Below are positions 44,411 to 54,123 of a stretch of 64,000 nt of DNA, in pieces. This DNA is from XYD12-FULL-36-8 sp041739035 (GTDB taxonomy: Bacteria > Bacteroidota > Ignavibacteria > Ignavibacteriales > Ignavibacteriaceae). The notes under the pieces were generated by a model. It saw only the letters and a list, made by a program, of their open reading frames with translations. It was not told where the DNA came from and made no database searches. Each line of letters begins with the position of its first letter. Position 1 is the first letter of the stretch. Location: positions 1-64,000 of the forward strand of contig JBGSOQ010000172.1 of the NCBI GenBank assembly GCA_041739035.1, written 5' to 3'. A program made the translations under genes and the position numbers.

Positions 44411-45740
44411 CTTTCTTCAATACTGCATTAATAGATTCTAAAAAATCCTTCCTTACATTTTGAGGATTGTGGTTTTTAATAAATGTTTCTTTTGAATTAT
44501 CAATAAGCTTTTTTCTTAAATCTATGTTCATGTATAACTTTCTTATTCCATTTATTAGGTCATCTTTATTACGTTGGGTGACAGTATAAGCAAAACCATG
44601 TTTATCTGCATATTGTGTAATTGCATTGTTTTTTGGTGCATATAAAAGTATTGGTCTACAACTAGCCAGGTAATCAATTGCTTTAGTTGGTAGAGAGTAT
44701 TGTGCAAACAATACAGATTTTTTATCAAAATCCAATGGTAGAAAAAGAAGCTCGTACTCAGTCATTTTTTTAATTACTGAATTGTACGGAACAGATTCTT
44801 TAATTGAACAATTTGAATTAGACAGTTCATTGATTAATGCTAAACAATTTGTGTTATTATAATCAGGTGTGAAAATATCAAATGTTATGTTAGAAATAGA
44901 CTTTGAAATAATATTTACAACTTCAATCATATCTTTCAGATTCTGCTGATTCGCTTGTCCAATTCTACCGAAGTAGGCGATTCTAAAATCCTCGCTATAA
45001 TTATTTACAGCTTGTTCTTTAGCTATTGCTTCAAAATCTACTATATTATGAAATACTTTACAATTAACATTATATCTCAATTTGTATTCCTTGCTCATAG
45101 CTTCAGAAATGACAAGTACTAATGAAGTCATTCTCAGCAAATCCATAAATCTTCTATGTGTTTTATGATGCCAATAGTTTCCAAACAGACCACCTTTGTT
45201 TATTACTGAAATCCAATCATCCATGATATGAACAACTACCGGAGTACCACAATGTTTATGTATGAAAATAACGAAGTTAATCAACTCTAAAGATGCTAAC
45301 TGAGTATAGATAACATCTGGTTTAAAGTTCTCAAAAAAAATTTGGAATTTCTTAGAAAACTTTATTTTGTTGATAAATAAGAAGACTCCGAAAAAATTTA
45401 AAACATCTTTCGATTTATGCTTTAATATTGTCTTCGTCGCAATATTTCTTTTCCTATCTGAGGTATTTAACTTTTGATTATTATCGTTCATGTGCACTAC
45501 TTCAGAAGTTAGTTTTTCTTGAAAGATTGAAAATGGCCATATTTTTTTTACTTCATCATATCCTATTCTATAATGAATATTACATATACTATTATCGGAA
45601 CTTAATGTTGCTGAAGCTACAGCAATTTTATTCTTAGGCCAATTTTTGAATAGATTTGAAAGAGTGATACCCCCGCCAGAAAATGTATTAAATGATTGAC
45701 CAAGGATTAATATTTTAGGATAATTTTGTGTACTTATCAT
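44394..45740 (-). CDS. GT4-family glycosyltransferase
   Basis: 448 residues. ILILGQSFNTFSGGGITLSN supplies the N-terminal glycine-rich loop, FRIAYFGRIGQANQQNLKDM begins the donor half, and SLPTKAIDYLASCRPILLYA is a weak form of the usual donor-site motif. Family membership is clear but the conserved EX7E is degenerate (no second Glu is evident). It overlaps the polymerase gene by 26 nt and fnlA by 17 nt. Confidence 0.75.
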   Translation of the reverse strand: MISTQNYPKILILGQSFNTFSGGGITLSNLFKNWPKNKIAVASATLSSDNSICNIHYRIGYDEVKKIWPFSIFQEKLTSEVVHMNDNNQKLNTSDRKRNIATKTILKHKSKDVLNFFGVFLFINKIKFSKKFQIFFENFKPDVIYTQLASLELINFVIFIHKHCGTPVVVHIMDDWISVINKGGLFGNYWHHKTHRRFMDLLRMTSLVLVISEAMSKEYKLRYNVNCKVFHNIVDFEAIAKEQAVNNYSEDFRIAYFGRIGQANQQNLKDMIEVVNIISKSISNITFDIFTPDYNNTNCLALINELSNSNCSIKESVPYNSVIKKMTEYELLFLPLDFDKKSVLFAQYSLPTKAIDYLASCRPILLYAPKNNAITQYADKHGFAYTVTQRNKDDLINGIRKLYMNIDLRKKLIDNSKETFIKNHNPQNVRKDFLESINAVLKKGVYAE

Positions 45741-46971
45741 ATATAATTAATTTTTTGTAATGCAAAGGATAAAAAACGAAAAGGAAGGCTATAAAGGAAT
45801 TTGCAAAAGGATTAGAAAAAAAAGCACTTAGAATACTAATGCTAACTAAAATATTTATATATTTAATTTTTTTTATGCTTAAAATGCAAACAACACGATA
45901 AACTTGATATATGAAAAAAAATAAACCTATCCAACCCCAACTAAGTATAATATCTGAGAGAGTGCCTACACCGGTAAATTTAAAGTTAGTAAATACACCA
46001 TAACCAAATGGCCACGTAGTACTCTGTGTAATTGCATAAATAAAATATCCTAGCCTATTATATTTAAAAATCCCCCCATAAATTTTATCTGTATAGTAAT
46101 ATAAGTCTACATCAAAAATGTAATTCTCCATCTTTTTCCCTAGAAAATCATAAATCAGATATGATTCATAAAAAAAGTAGACAAAAAAGGGTATTAAAAG
46201 TAGATAATAAAACTTTTTCCTTTGATTATATTTTAAATATGTAACAATAAGAACTGCATATGCTAAGTAGCCCATTGTAGAAAAAGTAGTGATGATTGCA
46301 ATCAAATAAATTATAGAATATCTATCAAATTTGTAGTTATTATTATTAAATCTGACTATTTGAGCTAGAACTAGCATAAAAGCAAAAGCTCCCGGTTCCC
46401 ACATAAATCCGCAATTACGCTCTTTTGCAATCGACGAAAAATTATATAAAAAAATATTCCAGTCGCCCGACTTTAAGGGTTCACCGAAGGTGAAGATATT
46501 TAAATATGAACCTAGTGACATAAAATAATCTGGAGCTAAAAGTTGGGCAGTAAAAATTGGCAAACTAATAATGGCTAATACTAAAATTAATTTTTCCAAT
46601 CTAATAAAGATAGAAATTCCTAATAGTTTTGTTGCAAGATAACCATTAATAATAGTAATTATTGAAATACGCAAATCATCAAATTTTGCATTATTTGGAA
46701 AAAGTGAAGCGCCAATTAGATTAATTAATAACCAGTAAAATGTAATCGCAAATACTTCTATATCAATTTTTTTCCTCTTAGCAATAAATAGTAACAAGAG
46801 AAATATTAAAATCGCATAAAATATTTTATTAATTTCTAAAAAAATGAAGTATTTATTTACTTCTAATAAGAATATTATAAATACTAAGTACCATGAAACA
46901 TCTACGGTCTTGTAGTGAGACTTCGATAATATCATAGGATTGTTAAAGAACTCAGTCTTATTTATCATCAA
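45715..46971 (-). CDS. Wzy-like polysaccharide polymerase
   Basis: 418 residues with about ten membrane segments and large loops containing FTFGEPLKSGDWNIFLYNFS, KERNCGFMWEPGAFAFMLVL and YAITQSTTWPFGYGVFTNFK. The R-x(n)-G-WEPGAF pattern is typical of Wzy-type O-antigen polymerases. It would join repeat units at the periplasmic face after Wzx transport. A second ligase/polymerase-type protein is encoded at 2878-4200, so one may polymerise and the other ligate. Confidence 0.75.
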   Translation of the reverse strand: MMINKTEFFNNPMILSKSHYKTVDVSWYLVFIIFLLEVNKYFIFLEINKIFYAILIFLLLLFIAKRKKIDIEVFAITFYWLLINLIGASLFPNNAKFDDLRISIITIINGYLATKLLGISIFIRLEKLILVLAIISLPIFTAQLLAPDYFMSLGSYLNIFTFGEPLKSGDWNIFLYNFSSIAKERNCGFMWEPGAFAFMLVLAQIVRFNNNNYKFDRYSIIYLIAIITTFSTMGYLAYAVLIVTYLKYNQRKKFYYLLLIPFFVYFFYESYLIYDFLGKKMENYIFDVDLYYYTDKIYGGIFKYNRLGYFIYAITQSTTWPFGYGVFTNFKFTGVGTLSDIILSWGWIGLFFFIYQVYRVVCILSIKKIKYINILVSISILSAFFSNPFANSFIAFLFVFYPLHYKKLIIYDKYTKLS

Positions 46972-47033
46972 TTCATTTGCACCAATACACTTTGATCAAT
47001 ATTAAATTGGTAGATTTACGCACATGAAAAGTA

Positions 47034-48251
47034 TCAACCTTTATTGCTAATAATATCTTTAAAAGCAGCCATCATTTCATCGTATATTTTATCATTATCA
47101 ATTTTTCTTCTTATTACTCGTTGGGCTCGTTCGGCATATCCTCTGCGCAGTTCTTCATTAGCCATCATTGTTTTTATCGCATTTTTTAATCCATTAATAT
47201 CTCCCCTGCCAACTAAAAATACACTTTCTTCTTCTTCATTTAATTCAGGAATTCCATCCGTCGCATATGCAATTGCAGGTGTACCGATGAACATACTGTG
47301 TATTAATGTTCCAGGCATAATATCAAAATAGGTCGGTATTACATATAATTTACTTGTAGCAAACTCATTCAGCATTTCATCATCTGGCAAAAACCCCTTT
47401 ATTGTAATCGCAACATGTCTATCCTCACACATTTTTAGTAACTTTAATTTGTAATCGGGTGAAGAAATATTTCCAATAACCTTCAGACTATAATTGTAGT
47501 TTTCGCTACATAAAAGTCCCAAGGCGATTATCAAATCTTCAATACCTTTTTGTGGATTAACTCTCGCAATAAAAGCAATATCTGCATCACATTTTTTGTC
47601 ATAAACTTTTTGAATATTTGGAATGGAAATCGGATACCAAAACTTGTATTTTTTAACCTTAGGATTTATACCATCAATGACTTCCTCCATAGCTTTTGTC
47701 CTGATCCCGCCTATGTATTTGGCTTTTTTAAGAATTTTCAATTCCCTATTCATATAATGATTCATAATAAATCTATTAATAAAATTCAAGGCACTGTATT
47801 CTGGATGACGTTTATAATGATGAATAAAACCTTGAATTATAACTAATACAGGGTATTTTATATCAAAGAAAACGTGAGAACGAATAATTTCTGTACCAAA
47901 TATACATACCAAATCTGGGGATATTTGGTTAATAACTTTATTGTATTTCCTTCTGATAAAAATACTCTTTGTTAATGCATTAAATTCATATTTATATTTT
48001 TTAAATAGTTGCTTAGTAGCGATTAAGTGATACGTTATGCCATTTTTTACAAAGCATAAATTCTCACTTAAACTCTCATAATCTGTAACCAAATGTAATT
48101 CTAAACTTTCGCTGTGTTCTTCAAAAATATCTCTAAATAACTTGTCAAAAGGTGCAGCTTTTTCCTTTTCTTTAATTTCCCTAGGTAAAAATGCTGCAAT
48201 ATCCTTTGAATTAATATCACAGATCCAAACAACTTTCAATAAATTTTTCAT
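47034..48251 (-). CDS. GT4-family glycosyltransferase
   Basis: 405 residues. VVWICDINSKDIAAFLPREI starts the acceptor half. CDADIAFIARVNPQKGIEDL, ITIKGFLPDDEMLNEFATSK and MPGTLIHSMFIGTPAIAYAT followed by DGIPEL form the donor half. The donor-site Glu residues of EX7E are largely replaced, so it may be a divergent or inverting-like member. It is positioned between the Wzx and Wzy genes. Confidence 0.8.
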   Translation of the reverse strand: MKNLLKVVWICDINSKDIAAFLPREIKEKEKAAPFDKLFRDIFEEHSESLELHLVTDYESLSENLCFVKNGITYHLIATKQLFKKYKYEFNALTKSIFIRRKYNKVINQISPDLVCIFGTEIIRSHVFFDIKYPVLVIIQGFIHHYKRHPEYSALNFINRFIMNHYMNRELKILKKAKYIGGIRTKAMEEVIDGINPKVKKYKFWYPISIPNIQKVYDKKCDADIAFIARVNPQKGIEDLIIALGLLCSENYNYSLKVIGNISSPDYKLKLLKMCEDRHVAITIKGFLPDDEMLNEFATSKLYVIPTYFDIMPGTLIHSMFIGTPAIAYATDGIPELNEEEESVFLVGRGDINGLKNAIKTMMANEELRRGYAERAQRVIRRKIDNDKIYDEMMAAFKDIISNKG

Positions 48252-48261
48252 ATTAAAGAAT

Positions 48262-49653
48262 TTATCCCCAAATTCCGACTGCTTTTTTATTAATAATTTT
48301 TTTAGTGTGTATTGGTAATAATAATGCCATCGGTAATGCTTGAGTTATAATTAGCGAAATCATCATCCCTTTTGCACCCATCATTATATTTTTTACAAAA
48401 AATATGGTAAGACCAATATATATTATGGGAATTATTGCCGATAGAACAATTTGCATTTTCAGTTTTGAAGTTGCATTTAACAATGGATTGTAAATAGTAT
48501 TCCACATTGAAAGGATTAGATAAGCAACCATTGATATGGATAATCCATAATCAATCGATAATTTGTTATTAAGCCAGATCTTATAAACTATGGGTTGAAT
48601 TATGAGCATTATTATTAATAAAGTTACAATAAAGAGCCATAATTTCCTCAATTTTGAAATAGTGGATGTAATCCATAAAATATCATTTCGATGATATGCG
48701 TCTGCATAACCGGACCAAAGTGGATTTGCCAGCATACTGAATACTACCGTGACGAGAGTAAAATATCTAAAACTAATATTATAATCAGTAACATGTTCAG
48801 GTCCTAAAAGATTACTCAATATAAAGCTTGTTGTTTGAAAAAGTAAAATAGCACTCGTTTGCAAAAGAAAGAACTTAGTCCCAACTTTAACTAATTCTTT
48901 TCCGTAGCTATGGTTAATAAAAGTGAAATTAGGCCTAAATGCTTTGTAAGACGTAGTAAATAGGAATATGGATGCAATAAGCATTACTAAGACATTCGTC
49001 CCCATGTAAAGTATGGCATAATATAACAATGAAGGGGTGGAATACTTCGACAGCAAAATAATTCCAATTAAGGTTATGACGTGAATGATTACATTAAAGA
49101 TATCACTTGTGGCTGTTCTAAGGTCTGCCATCAGAATGAAGCTTAATAATTTTAGTATAAAATTCAAACTCATCCCAAAGAATACGACAAGTACAATATT
49201 ATTTAACTCAGTTGCCATTTCTGCGGGTGCATTTAGCATCGCAGGCCAATCCCAAAATTTATTTGCAATAAAAAAAACAATACAAATTAAAATAAATAAA
49301 CCAGCAAAGTAGAAGTAAGCAGAACTAACGTAATACTTTGCTTTTAATATTTCCCCTTTAGCTTTACATTCCGAAAATTTATTCCTTAGTCCGTTCCCGA
49401 TACCGATATCAAAAATAAAAAACCATGCTATAACTGATGAAAGAGCCGCCCACAAACCATATCTAACAGTATCAAGATATGTCAAAGTAATTGGTACCAT
49501 AATAAAACTAATTATCATATCGATAAATTTACAAATCATACTAATATATAAATTTGCCTTTATTACTTCAGTCCTATTCTTAGGTTTGATAATACATCTA
49601 ATTTCACCTGGTAACCTATTGATAAGATTCAAAACCAATTGAAACAAGCTCAT
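48262..49653 (-). CDS. wzx: Wzx-type polysaccharide flippase
   Basis: 463 residues with about 12 predicted membrane segments and the family pattern near the N-terminus (TLTYLDTVRYGLWAALSSVI, FFIFDIGIGNGLRNKFSECK). MATE/MOP-superfamily flippases carry lipid-linked repeat units across the inner membrane. The DIGIGNGLRN segment is a strong Wzx marker. It follows a 435-bp gap after the NeuD/PglD-like gene and may begin its own transcript. Confidence 0.85.
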   Translation of the reverse strand: MSLFQLVLNLINRLPGEIRCIIKPKNRTEVIKANLYISMICKFIDMIISFIMVPITLTYLDTVRYGLWAALSSVIAWFFIFDIGIGNGLRNKFSECKAKGEILKAKYYVSSAYFYFAGLFILICIVFFIANKFWDWPAMLNAPAEMATELNNIVLVVFFGMSLNFILKLLSFILMADLRTATSDIFNVIIHVITLIGIILLSKYSTPSLLYYAILYMGTNVLVMLIASIFLFTTSYKAFRPNFTFINHSYGKELVKVGTKFFLLQTSAILLFQTTSFILSNLLGPEHVTDYNISFRYFTLVTVVFSMLANPLWSGYADAYHRNDILWITSTISKLRKLWLFIVTLLIIMLIIQPIVYKIWLNNKLSIDYGLSISMVAYLILSMWNTIYNPLLNATSKLKMQIVLSAIIPIIYIGLTIFFVKNIMMGAKGMMISLIITQALPMALLLPIHTKKIINKKAVGIWG

Positions 49654-50088
49654 TATTATTAAATACCTAACGATTTAAAAATTATATTTTTGTTTTTCAT
49701 ATAGGAAAATCCATTAAACGATATTTATCTTAATTAATTTGAATTAAGAAGTGTTTAACTCTGAGATATAAGCTTCATTTTAATTTTGTTCTAGTGGTTT
49801 AAATCTTCTTCAGCTATAACATAAGTTTTAATTTTATTTTAGGTATTACCAACGCAAACAACTTATTCTATAAATTCTTTATTTATAGCACAACTAGTTT
49901 CCGTCATAGGTTTACAGATCTTTTTTTATCCTTTATTAGATTCTAAATACAAGCTGAACAAAGAGGTAGTAAGGGTTTATTTTATAACCATTTTCCTAAG
50001 GGTCTACACATAATTTGTCATCAAGCATTTGATTGGTTATAGGGGGTCTGAATCAATGAAAAATATTTGAAAAAATGGAAATTCATTT
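49654..50088. other. AT-rich gap within the polysaccharide operon
   Basis: This 435-bp gap lies between the acetyltransferase and flippase genes. It has no repeat, hairpin or open frame that I can support. It may carry a promoter for the downstream set starting with wzx, but no TAnnTTTG/TTTG pair was found near the wzx start. Confidence 0.4.
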
Positions 50089-50751
50089 CTATAAATAAAA
50101 TTCTTCTAAATCTCTCTGCCTAATTTTTACAGCAGGTATGCCATAAGCGAGGATATTGTCTTCAATGTCTCTTAAAACGATTGAATGAGCACCAATGACT
50201 GCATTACTTCCAATGGCAATTTTATGTTTTATGGAACAACCTATACCAATAAATGATAAATTACCAATTTTTACATTTCCACCAGTTGCAGTATTCGGGG
50301 AAATATTAACATAATCATTTAAGTAATTATCATGATCAACTGAAGCGTTTGTATTTATAATGCAGTGGTTTCCAATAATTGTGTCTGCATTAATCGAAAC
50401 ACCTGCCATTATTACTGTGCCTTCACCAATTTGAACATATGGTGAAATATTTGCTGCGGGATGTATTGCTTTTATAAACTTAAACTTTGGCTCAATTTTT
50501 AGAATGTATTCGGTGACTTTCTTTCTTCTATAATTGCTCCCAATTGCAACAATACCTTGATAAATATTTAATTTATTTGTAAGAGCACGCAGATCCTCAT
50601 CACTTCCTATAACTTTGTATTTATTAAAAATCACTTTCTCTTTCTCTTCTGAAATTAAACCAGCGATTCTATAACTATTCATTTTTTCTATGATATCTAG
50701 TACAACTTTAGCGTGTCCAGAAGAACCAAATACTAGGATATTTTTGCTCAT
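50089..50751 (-). CDS. NeuD/PglD-like sugar O- or N-acetyltransferase
   Basis: 220 residues. The N-terminal part has the ILVFGSSGHAKVVLDIIEKM nucleotide-sugar binding region of NeuD/PglD. From about residue 95 a left-handed beta helix is made of hexapeptide repeats (IGEGTVIMAGVSINADTIIG, INTNASVDHDNYLN, IGNLSFIGIGCSIKH, IGSNAVIGAHSIVLRDI). The histidine in ASVDHD is the usual catalytic base. With the aminotransferase next door it would acetylate a UDP-4-amino sugar. Confidence 0.85.
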   Translation of the reverse strand: MSKNILVFGSSGHAKVVLDIIEKMNSYRIAGLISEEKEKVIFNKYKVIGSDEDLRALTNKLNIYQGIVAIGSNYRRKKVTEYILKIEPKFKFIKAIHPAANISPYVQIGEGTVIMAGVSINADTIIGNHCIINTNASVDHDNYLNDYVNISPNTATGGNVKIGNLSFIGIGCSIKHKIAIGSNAVIGAHSIVLRDIEDNILAYGIPAVKIRQRDLEEFYL

Positions 50752-50765
50752 TGTTACCTTGGATA

Positions 50766-51866
50766 CTATTTGTTTTTGTTCATTTTGAATTTTTTTATTT
50801 TCTCGCAGATAAATTTAATCTGATTTTTCGTTAATTCTGGATAACTTGGTAATAAAATAACCTGGTTATGCAGAATTTTTGCATTCGTAACATCACAGTC
50901 AATATTTGAGAGATGTTGGTGACTGGTTATTGGGTAAAACATAGGCCGTGTTTCAATCTGGTTTTCATAAAGAAACAACTCTAACTTTTCTTTCTCATGA
51001 ATTGTAAAATCAATTAATCTTAGAGCAAACATCCATTGTGCATGACTCGTATTAGCTTCCATTTTTTGAAATGATACTTTTTCTAGATCTTTCAATTCAT
51101 TTTGATAATTATAGAAAATTTCTGCTTTTTTTTCTTGAATTATAGATAATACTTCGAGTTGTCCTAATAATAAAGCTGCCTGAATATTTGTCATTCGATA
51201 ATTATATCCGAGCTTATCATGAAGATAGCGGCGGGAAGATTGTCCTTGTCCTTTTACGGAATTTAAATATTCAAATAGACTCTCGTCATTTGTAAAAACT
51301 GCGCCACCTTCACCGCTTGTAATAGTTTTATTTCCGAAGAAGGAGACAGAAGAAATTAACGATTCAGATCCAGAGAATTTACCTTCATATTTTCCTAGAA
51401 ATCCCTCGCAATTATCTTCTACAAATATTACTTCTGGGAATTTTCTTCTTAAGAGTGGTACATTTATTATATTACCTAGATTATGAACTACTAAAATGGC
51501 TGTGTTTGTATCAATAGAATTTAATTTTGATAAATCAAAATTCCATGTACTTGGATTTGCATCTTTAGGAAATAATTCATAACCACCAGAAAAAAGAAAA
51601 CTATTCCATGCTGCCACGTAAACATTATTTGGGACAATTAATTTATTTACATTAGGATACTTGTATTTTAACCCCAAAGCTACTAAGTGTGTTGCAGCGG
51701 TACCATTATTCACAAGTATAACATATTTGGCTGCTGTTATTTCTTTTAGTTTTTCTTTAGCTTTGTCTAAATAAATTCCGTTGGATGAAATCCAAGTACT
51801 ATCCAATGCATCATGTGCATATTTAAGTATCTCTTTATTTAAATAAGGTTTATAAACAGGAATCAT
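50766..51866 (-). CDS. DegT/DnrJ/EryC1/StrS-family sugar aminotransferase (PglE/perosamine-synthase-like)
   Basis: 366 residues of the PLP-dependent DegT family. STWISSNGIYLDKAKEKLKE, VILVNNGTAATHLVALGLKY, FVEDNCEGFLGKYEGKFSGS and the PLP lysine in FFGNKTITSGEGGAVFTNDE are seen. It transfers an amino group to a 4-keto nucleotide sugar. The 4-keto substrate would come from a 4,6-dehydratase; the FnlA-type enzyme in this cluster gives a different stereochemistry, so the matching dehydratase may lie elsewhere. It is the first gene of the large leftward operon. Confidence 0.88.
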   Translation of the reverse strand: MIPVYKPYLNKEILKYAHDALDSTWISSNGIYLDKAKEKLKEITAAKYVILVNNGTAATHLVALGLKYKYPNVNKLIVPNNVYVAAWNSFLFSGGYELFPKDANPSTWNFDLSKLNSIDTNTAILVVHNLGNIINVPLLRRKFPEVIFVEDNCEGFLGKYEGKFSGSESLISSVSFFGNKTITSGEGGAVFTNDESLFEYLNSVKGQGQSSRRYLHDKLGYNYRMTNIQAALLLGQLEVLSIIQEKKAEIFYNYQNELKDLEKVSFQKMEANTSHAQWMFALRLIDFTIHEKEKLELFLYENQIETRPMFYPITSHQHLSNIDCDVTNAKILHNQVILLPSYPELTKNQIKFICEKIKKFKMNKNK

Positions 51867-52695
51867 CTACATAAATCCCTTCTAAATGTAAAACTGAATG
51901 ATTAAAGTAATTAATATTTTTTTTAAACTTGGTTGATTCATTGTAGGGCTTAAAAAATAATTATCCCTTCCACAAAACCATAAGCATGAAGATTTATTTT
52001 ATTAGGAGTGAGACGTTTGGCCTCATAGTGTATAATATACATGCTGCTTACAAGTCCAATCACAGCTCCGCCACGTGAGTTACACTGCGGTAGAAAATAA
52101 AAAAATAACATGGAATTGCCCCAGATGAAAGTACACTTTTAAGCTTAAAATATTTAAAAATTTTATTAATTCTGATAAATTTACTAGATAAATTGATTCT
52201 GACATAGTATTTAAAAGTATAATCTATGTCATAAAAAAATATTTTAACCATTTCTTCCCGTTTCTTAAGATTTCCAGTATTCTGTGGGCTTAATAATTTC
52301 CCTTCAAAGATCTGAGTGTAGTTCCAAGTCCACCAGCTAAAAAAAGAATTAATTTTAAACGATAATGGATGTTAATCCCGCAACTGTGTACGAGACAGGG
52401 TTTTTAATTAGTAAAATTAATGTTTTTTATGATCAAATTTTGGTTTTAACGAAAAGTTTTCTTATTCAAGCACCCGATAGTAGAATGACGATTTGCGTTT
52501 GATGATTGATAATTGCTGATGTTCCGGCTTCATTCCGGGGACTTCTGACTTCGTTCTTCTAACTTCGCCAGACAGGTCGCCGAGACAGGTTCCGTCTTCG
52601 TCAATAAATTGACTCCGCCGAGACAGGATTTTGATCCGTCAATTCTTCGGGACAGGCTGTTTCACGTTTAACTTTTCTCCGCTCAGTTTTCATTA
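51867..52695. other. Intergenic region upstream of the polysaccharide operon
   Basis: These 829 bp separate the operon from the TA island. The part next to the aminotransferase gene should hold the operon promoter, but no convincing -33/-7 pair is seen. A nucleotidyltransferase-like fragment lies at about 52290-52380. From about 52500 to 52680 there are GAGACAGG and GGGACAGG repeats. A 63-codon open frame at 52060-52251 has no recognisable features and is not called. Confidence 0.5.
52290..52380 (-). pseudogene. Possible fragment of a sugar nucleotidyltransferase gene
   Basis: The minus strand reads LKLILFLAGGLGTTLRSLKG and then a stop. This resembles the LAGGLGTRLRS start of sugar-phosphate nucleotidyltransferases (RmlA/HddC/ManC types), with Thr in place of the conserved Arg. 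Nothing beyond it is recognisable, so at most the 5' end of a decayed gene is left. Confidence 0.35.
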
Positions 52696-53394
52696 TCATT
52701 TAATCAAAGAATTATTTCGTCCATTAAAAATATCTTCGGCTATAGTAGAAAGATCTTCCTTAAATTTAAGCGGGTCAGGTTTATTTATCCATTTAATAAG
52801 ATTCAGCTTATCTAATGGGAAAGAGCTAAGGATTTCAAAAATGGAGAGAGGATCAACTCCGGCTTCTTTATTTTTTGCCTCTGTAATAATTTCTTTAAAA
52901 TTGCACTTATAATTTTTACAAATTGTCCAGATATCGGCTATATCTTTGGGTTCAAATCTGTAAAGCGCAGAAAATTTATTTGAGAGAATATTTCTGAGAC
53001 TATCAATTTTACCAAGCACGATGTCATAATTAAATTCACCATAATGAGGGGCAACATCGTTGACCAGGTCAATTTTTAATTCGAGATGATCTTTTGAAAT
53101 GAAAAACTGCATAAAATTATTTGATCGGTTTAGCTTTTGTTTATCGATAATAAAACTATGTTTTGTCTGTAATTCATTTAGTTTTTCATAAAAAGAAGTG
53201 CAATAATCGCTAAAGGAGCTATCATCATTTACGAATAGATCGAGATCATCGGAATAGCGGTGGTTATAATAAAATCGGCTAAGAGGAGTACCACCTGTCA
53301 GATAAAAGGGTAGCTTTAATTCTCTTAATATACTCAGGATCCCATCCTGAAAGGGGTAAAGGCTCTTTGAATAAGATGCATCGAATTCGTTCAT
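52696..53394 (-). CDS. AbiEii/AbiGii-family nucleotidyltransferase toxin
   Basis: 232 residues. FYLTGGTPLSRFYYNHRYSD with DLDLFV is the AbiEii motif I/II region, LELKIDLVNDVAPHYGEF gives the further Asp motif, and SNKFSALYRFEPKDIADIWT the conserved C-terminal helix. AbiEii is the toxin of type IV AbiE modules and blocks growth by modifying tRNA in characterised members. It overlaps the upstream 123-codon gene by 116 nt. A downstream start is unlikely because the domain begins within the first 20 residues. Confidence 0.85.
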   Translation of the reverse strand: MNEFDASYSKSLYPFQDGILSILRELKLPFYLTGGTPLSRFYYNHRYSDDLDLFVNDDSSFSDYCTSFYEKLNELQTKHSFIIDKQKLNRSNNFMQFFISKDHLELKIDLVNDVAPHYGEFNYDIVLGKIDSLRNILSNKFSALYRFEPKDIADIWTICKNYKCNFKEIITEAKNKEAGVDPLSIFEILSSFPLDKLNLIKWINKPDPLKFKEDLSTIAEDIFNGRNNSLIK

Positions 53395-53650
53395 ATCTAT
53401 CCTTTAATTCCTTGTTTCTCATTCTGTTTATTACAGCAGGTACTAATATCTCTTTCAATACATCAACTCCCAAAATATCGAGTAAATCAGGCCAGTTCAA
53501 TCTTTCGAGCATACGGTTAATTACAAGATCATATTCGTATTTATTAATAACATCAAGCTGCATATCCACAACTTTATCCAGGGGAAGCAGTTCGATATTA
53601 TAATCCCAGAATATTTTTTTTAGAGTAGTGAATTTTTCTTCGCGTGACAT
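53279..53650 (-). CDS. Small partner protein of the AbiEii-like gene
   Basis: 123 residues (EKFTTLKKIFWDYNIELLPL, VINRMLERLNWPDLLDILGV, ILVPAVINRMRNKELKDRYE, RIRCILF). The body looks like the short helical proteins often found before AbiEii-type genes and probably acts as its antitoxin. The last 30 or so residues lie in the overlap with AbiEii in another frame and read oddly (SGWDPEYIKRIKATLLSDRW), so the natural stop may have been lost and the real protein end may be near residue 92. Confidence 0.55.
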   Translation of the reverse strand: MSREEKFTTLKKIFWDYNIELLPLDKVVDMQLDVINKYEYDLVINRMLERLNWPDLLDILGVDVLKEILVPAVINRMRNKELKDRYERIRCILFKEPLPLSGWDPEYIKRIKATLLSDRWYSS

Positions 53651-53772
53651 TAATTAAATATTACCTGTTTTGGAGTCATTGTAATTAATTGTAATATTTA
53701 CTACCTGTTCCGTTTTGCGGGGTTATATTGCCCTGGCGGCAGACAGGTTCCTTTGCGGCTAATTCATGAATT

Positions 53773-53976
53773 TTAACCTGCATTATAAAGAGCTTCGAAA
53801 TCTAATAGTTTGGCTTTTCCCTCTTTAACAGCTTTAAATCTTTCTTTAACCTCTTGGATCCATGCCACCCTCACTTCTTCGTTTTCCTGTTCAAGACTTG
53901 CAAGTATTAACTCTGCAAATACTACTCTTTCATTTACCGGCATCTTTAGTGCTTCTTCAAAGAGTTTTTTATCCAT
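53773..53976 (-). CDS. Orphan addiction-module antitoxin
   Basis: From the ATG at 53974-53976 it encodes 67 residues: DKKLFEEALKMPVNERVVFA, ELILASLEQENEEVRVAWIQ, EVKERFKAVKEGKAKLLDFE. It matches the PF09720-like antitoxin family of the module at 4687-4896. An upstream in-frame ATG at 54021 would add 15 residues unlike the family. No toxin gene follows it; the 120 bp downstream hold only GC-rich repeat sequence. It is either solitary or the survivor of a broken module. Confidence 0.7.
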   Translation of the reverse strand: MDKKLFEEALKMPVNERVVFAELILASLEQENEEVRVAWIQEVKERFKAVKEGKAKLLDFEALYNAG

Positions 53977-54004
53977 ATTATTAACCTGTTTAATTATTAA
54001 TTTA

Positions 54005-54106
54005 TTATATTGAACTAGCAATTTTTAGAAAAAAAACGTTAAAATCTGTCAAGTTTTTAATTTTCTTGATGATTTCTCTGTACTTAAAGCCAGCAAGTTT
54101 TCCCAA
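54005..54106 (-). pseudogene. Truncated hicA
   Basis: Starting at TTG 54104-54106 the minus strand encodes GKLAGFKYREIIKKIKNL, a very good match to the first 19 residues of HicA toxins of the MGKLxGFxYREIIKKLK type. It then runs into unrelated TDFNVFFLKIASSI and a stop. The catalytic histidine region is missing. It lies directly downstream of the hicB-like gene, so the HicA half of that module has been deleted. Confidence 0.6.
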
Positions 54107-54123
54107 ATTTCAAATCCTCTGAA

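Noticed and set aside
52060..52251. 63-codon minus-strand frame
   Set aside because: No motif, no ribosome site, and biased composition typical of AT-rich spacer sequence.
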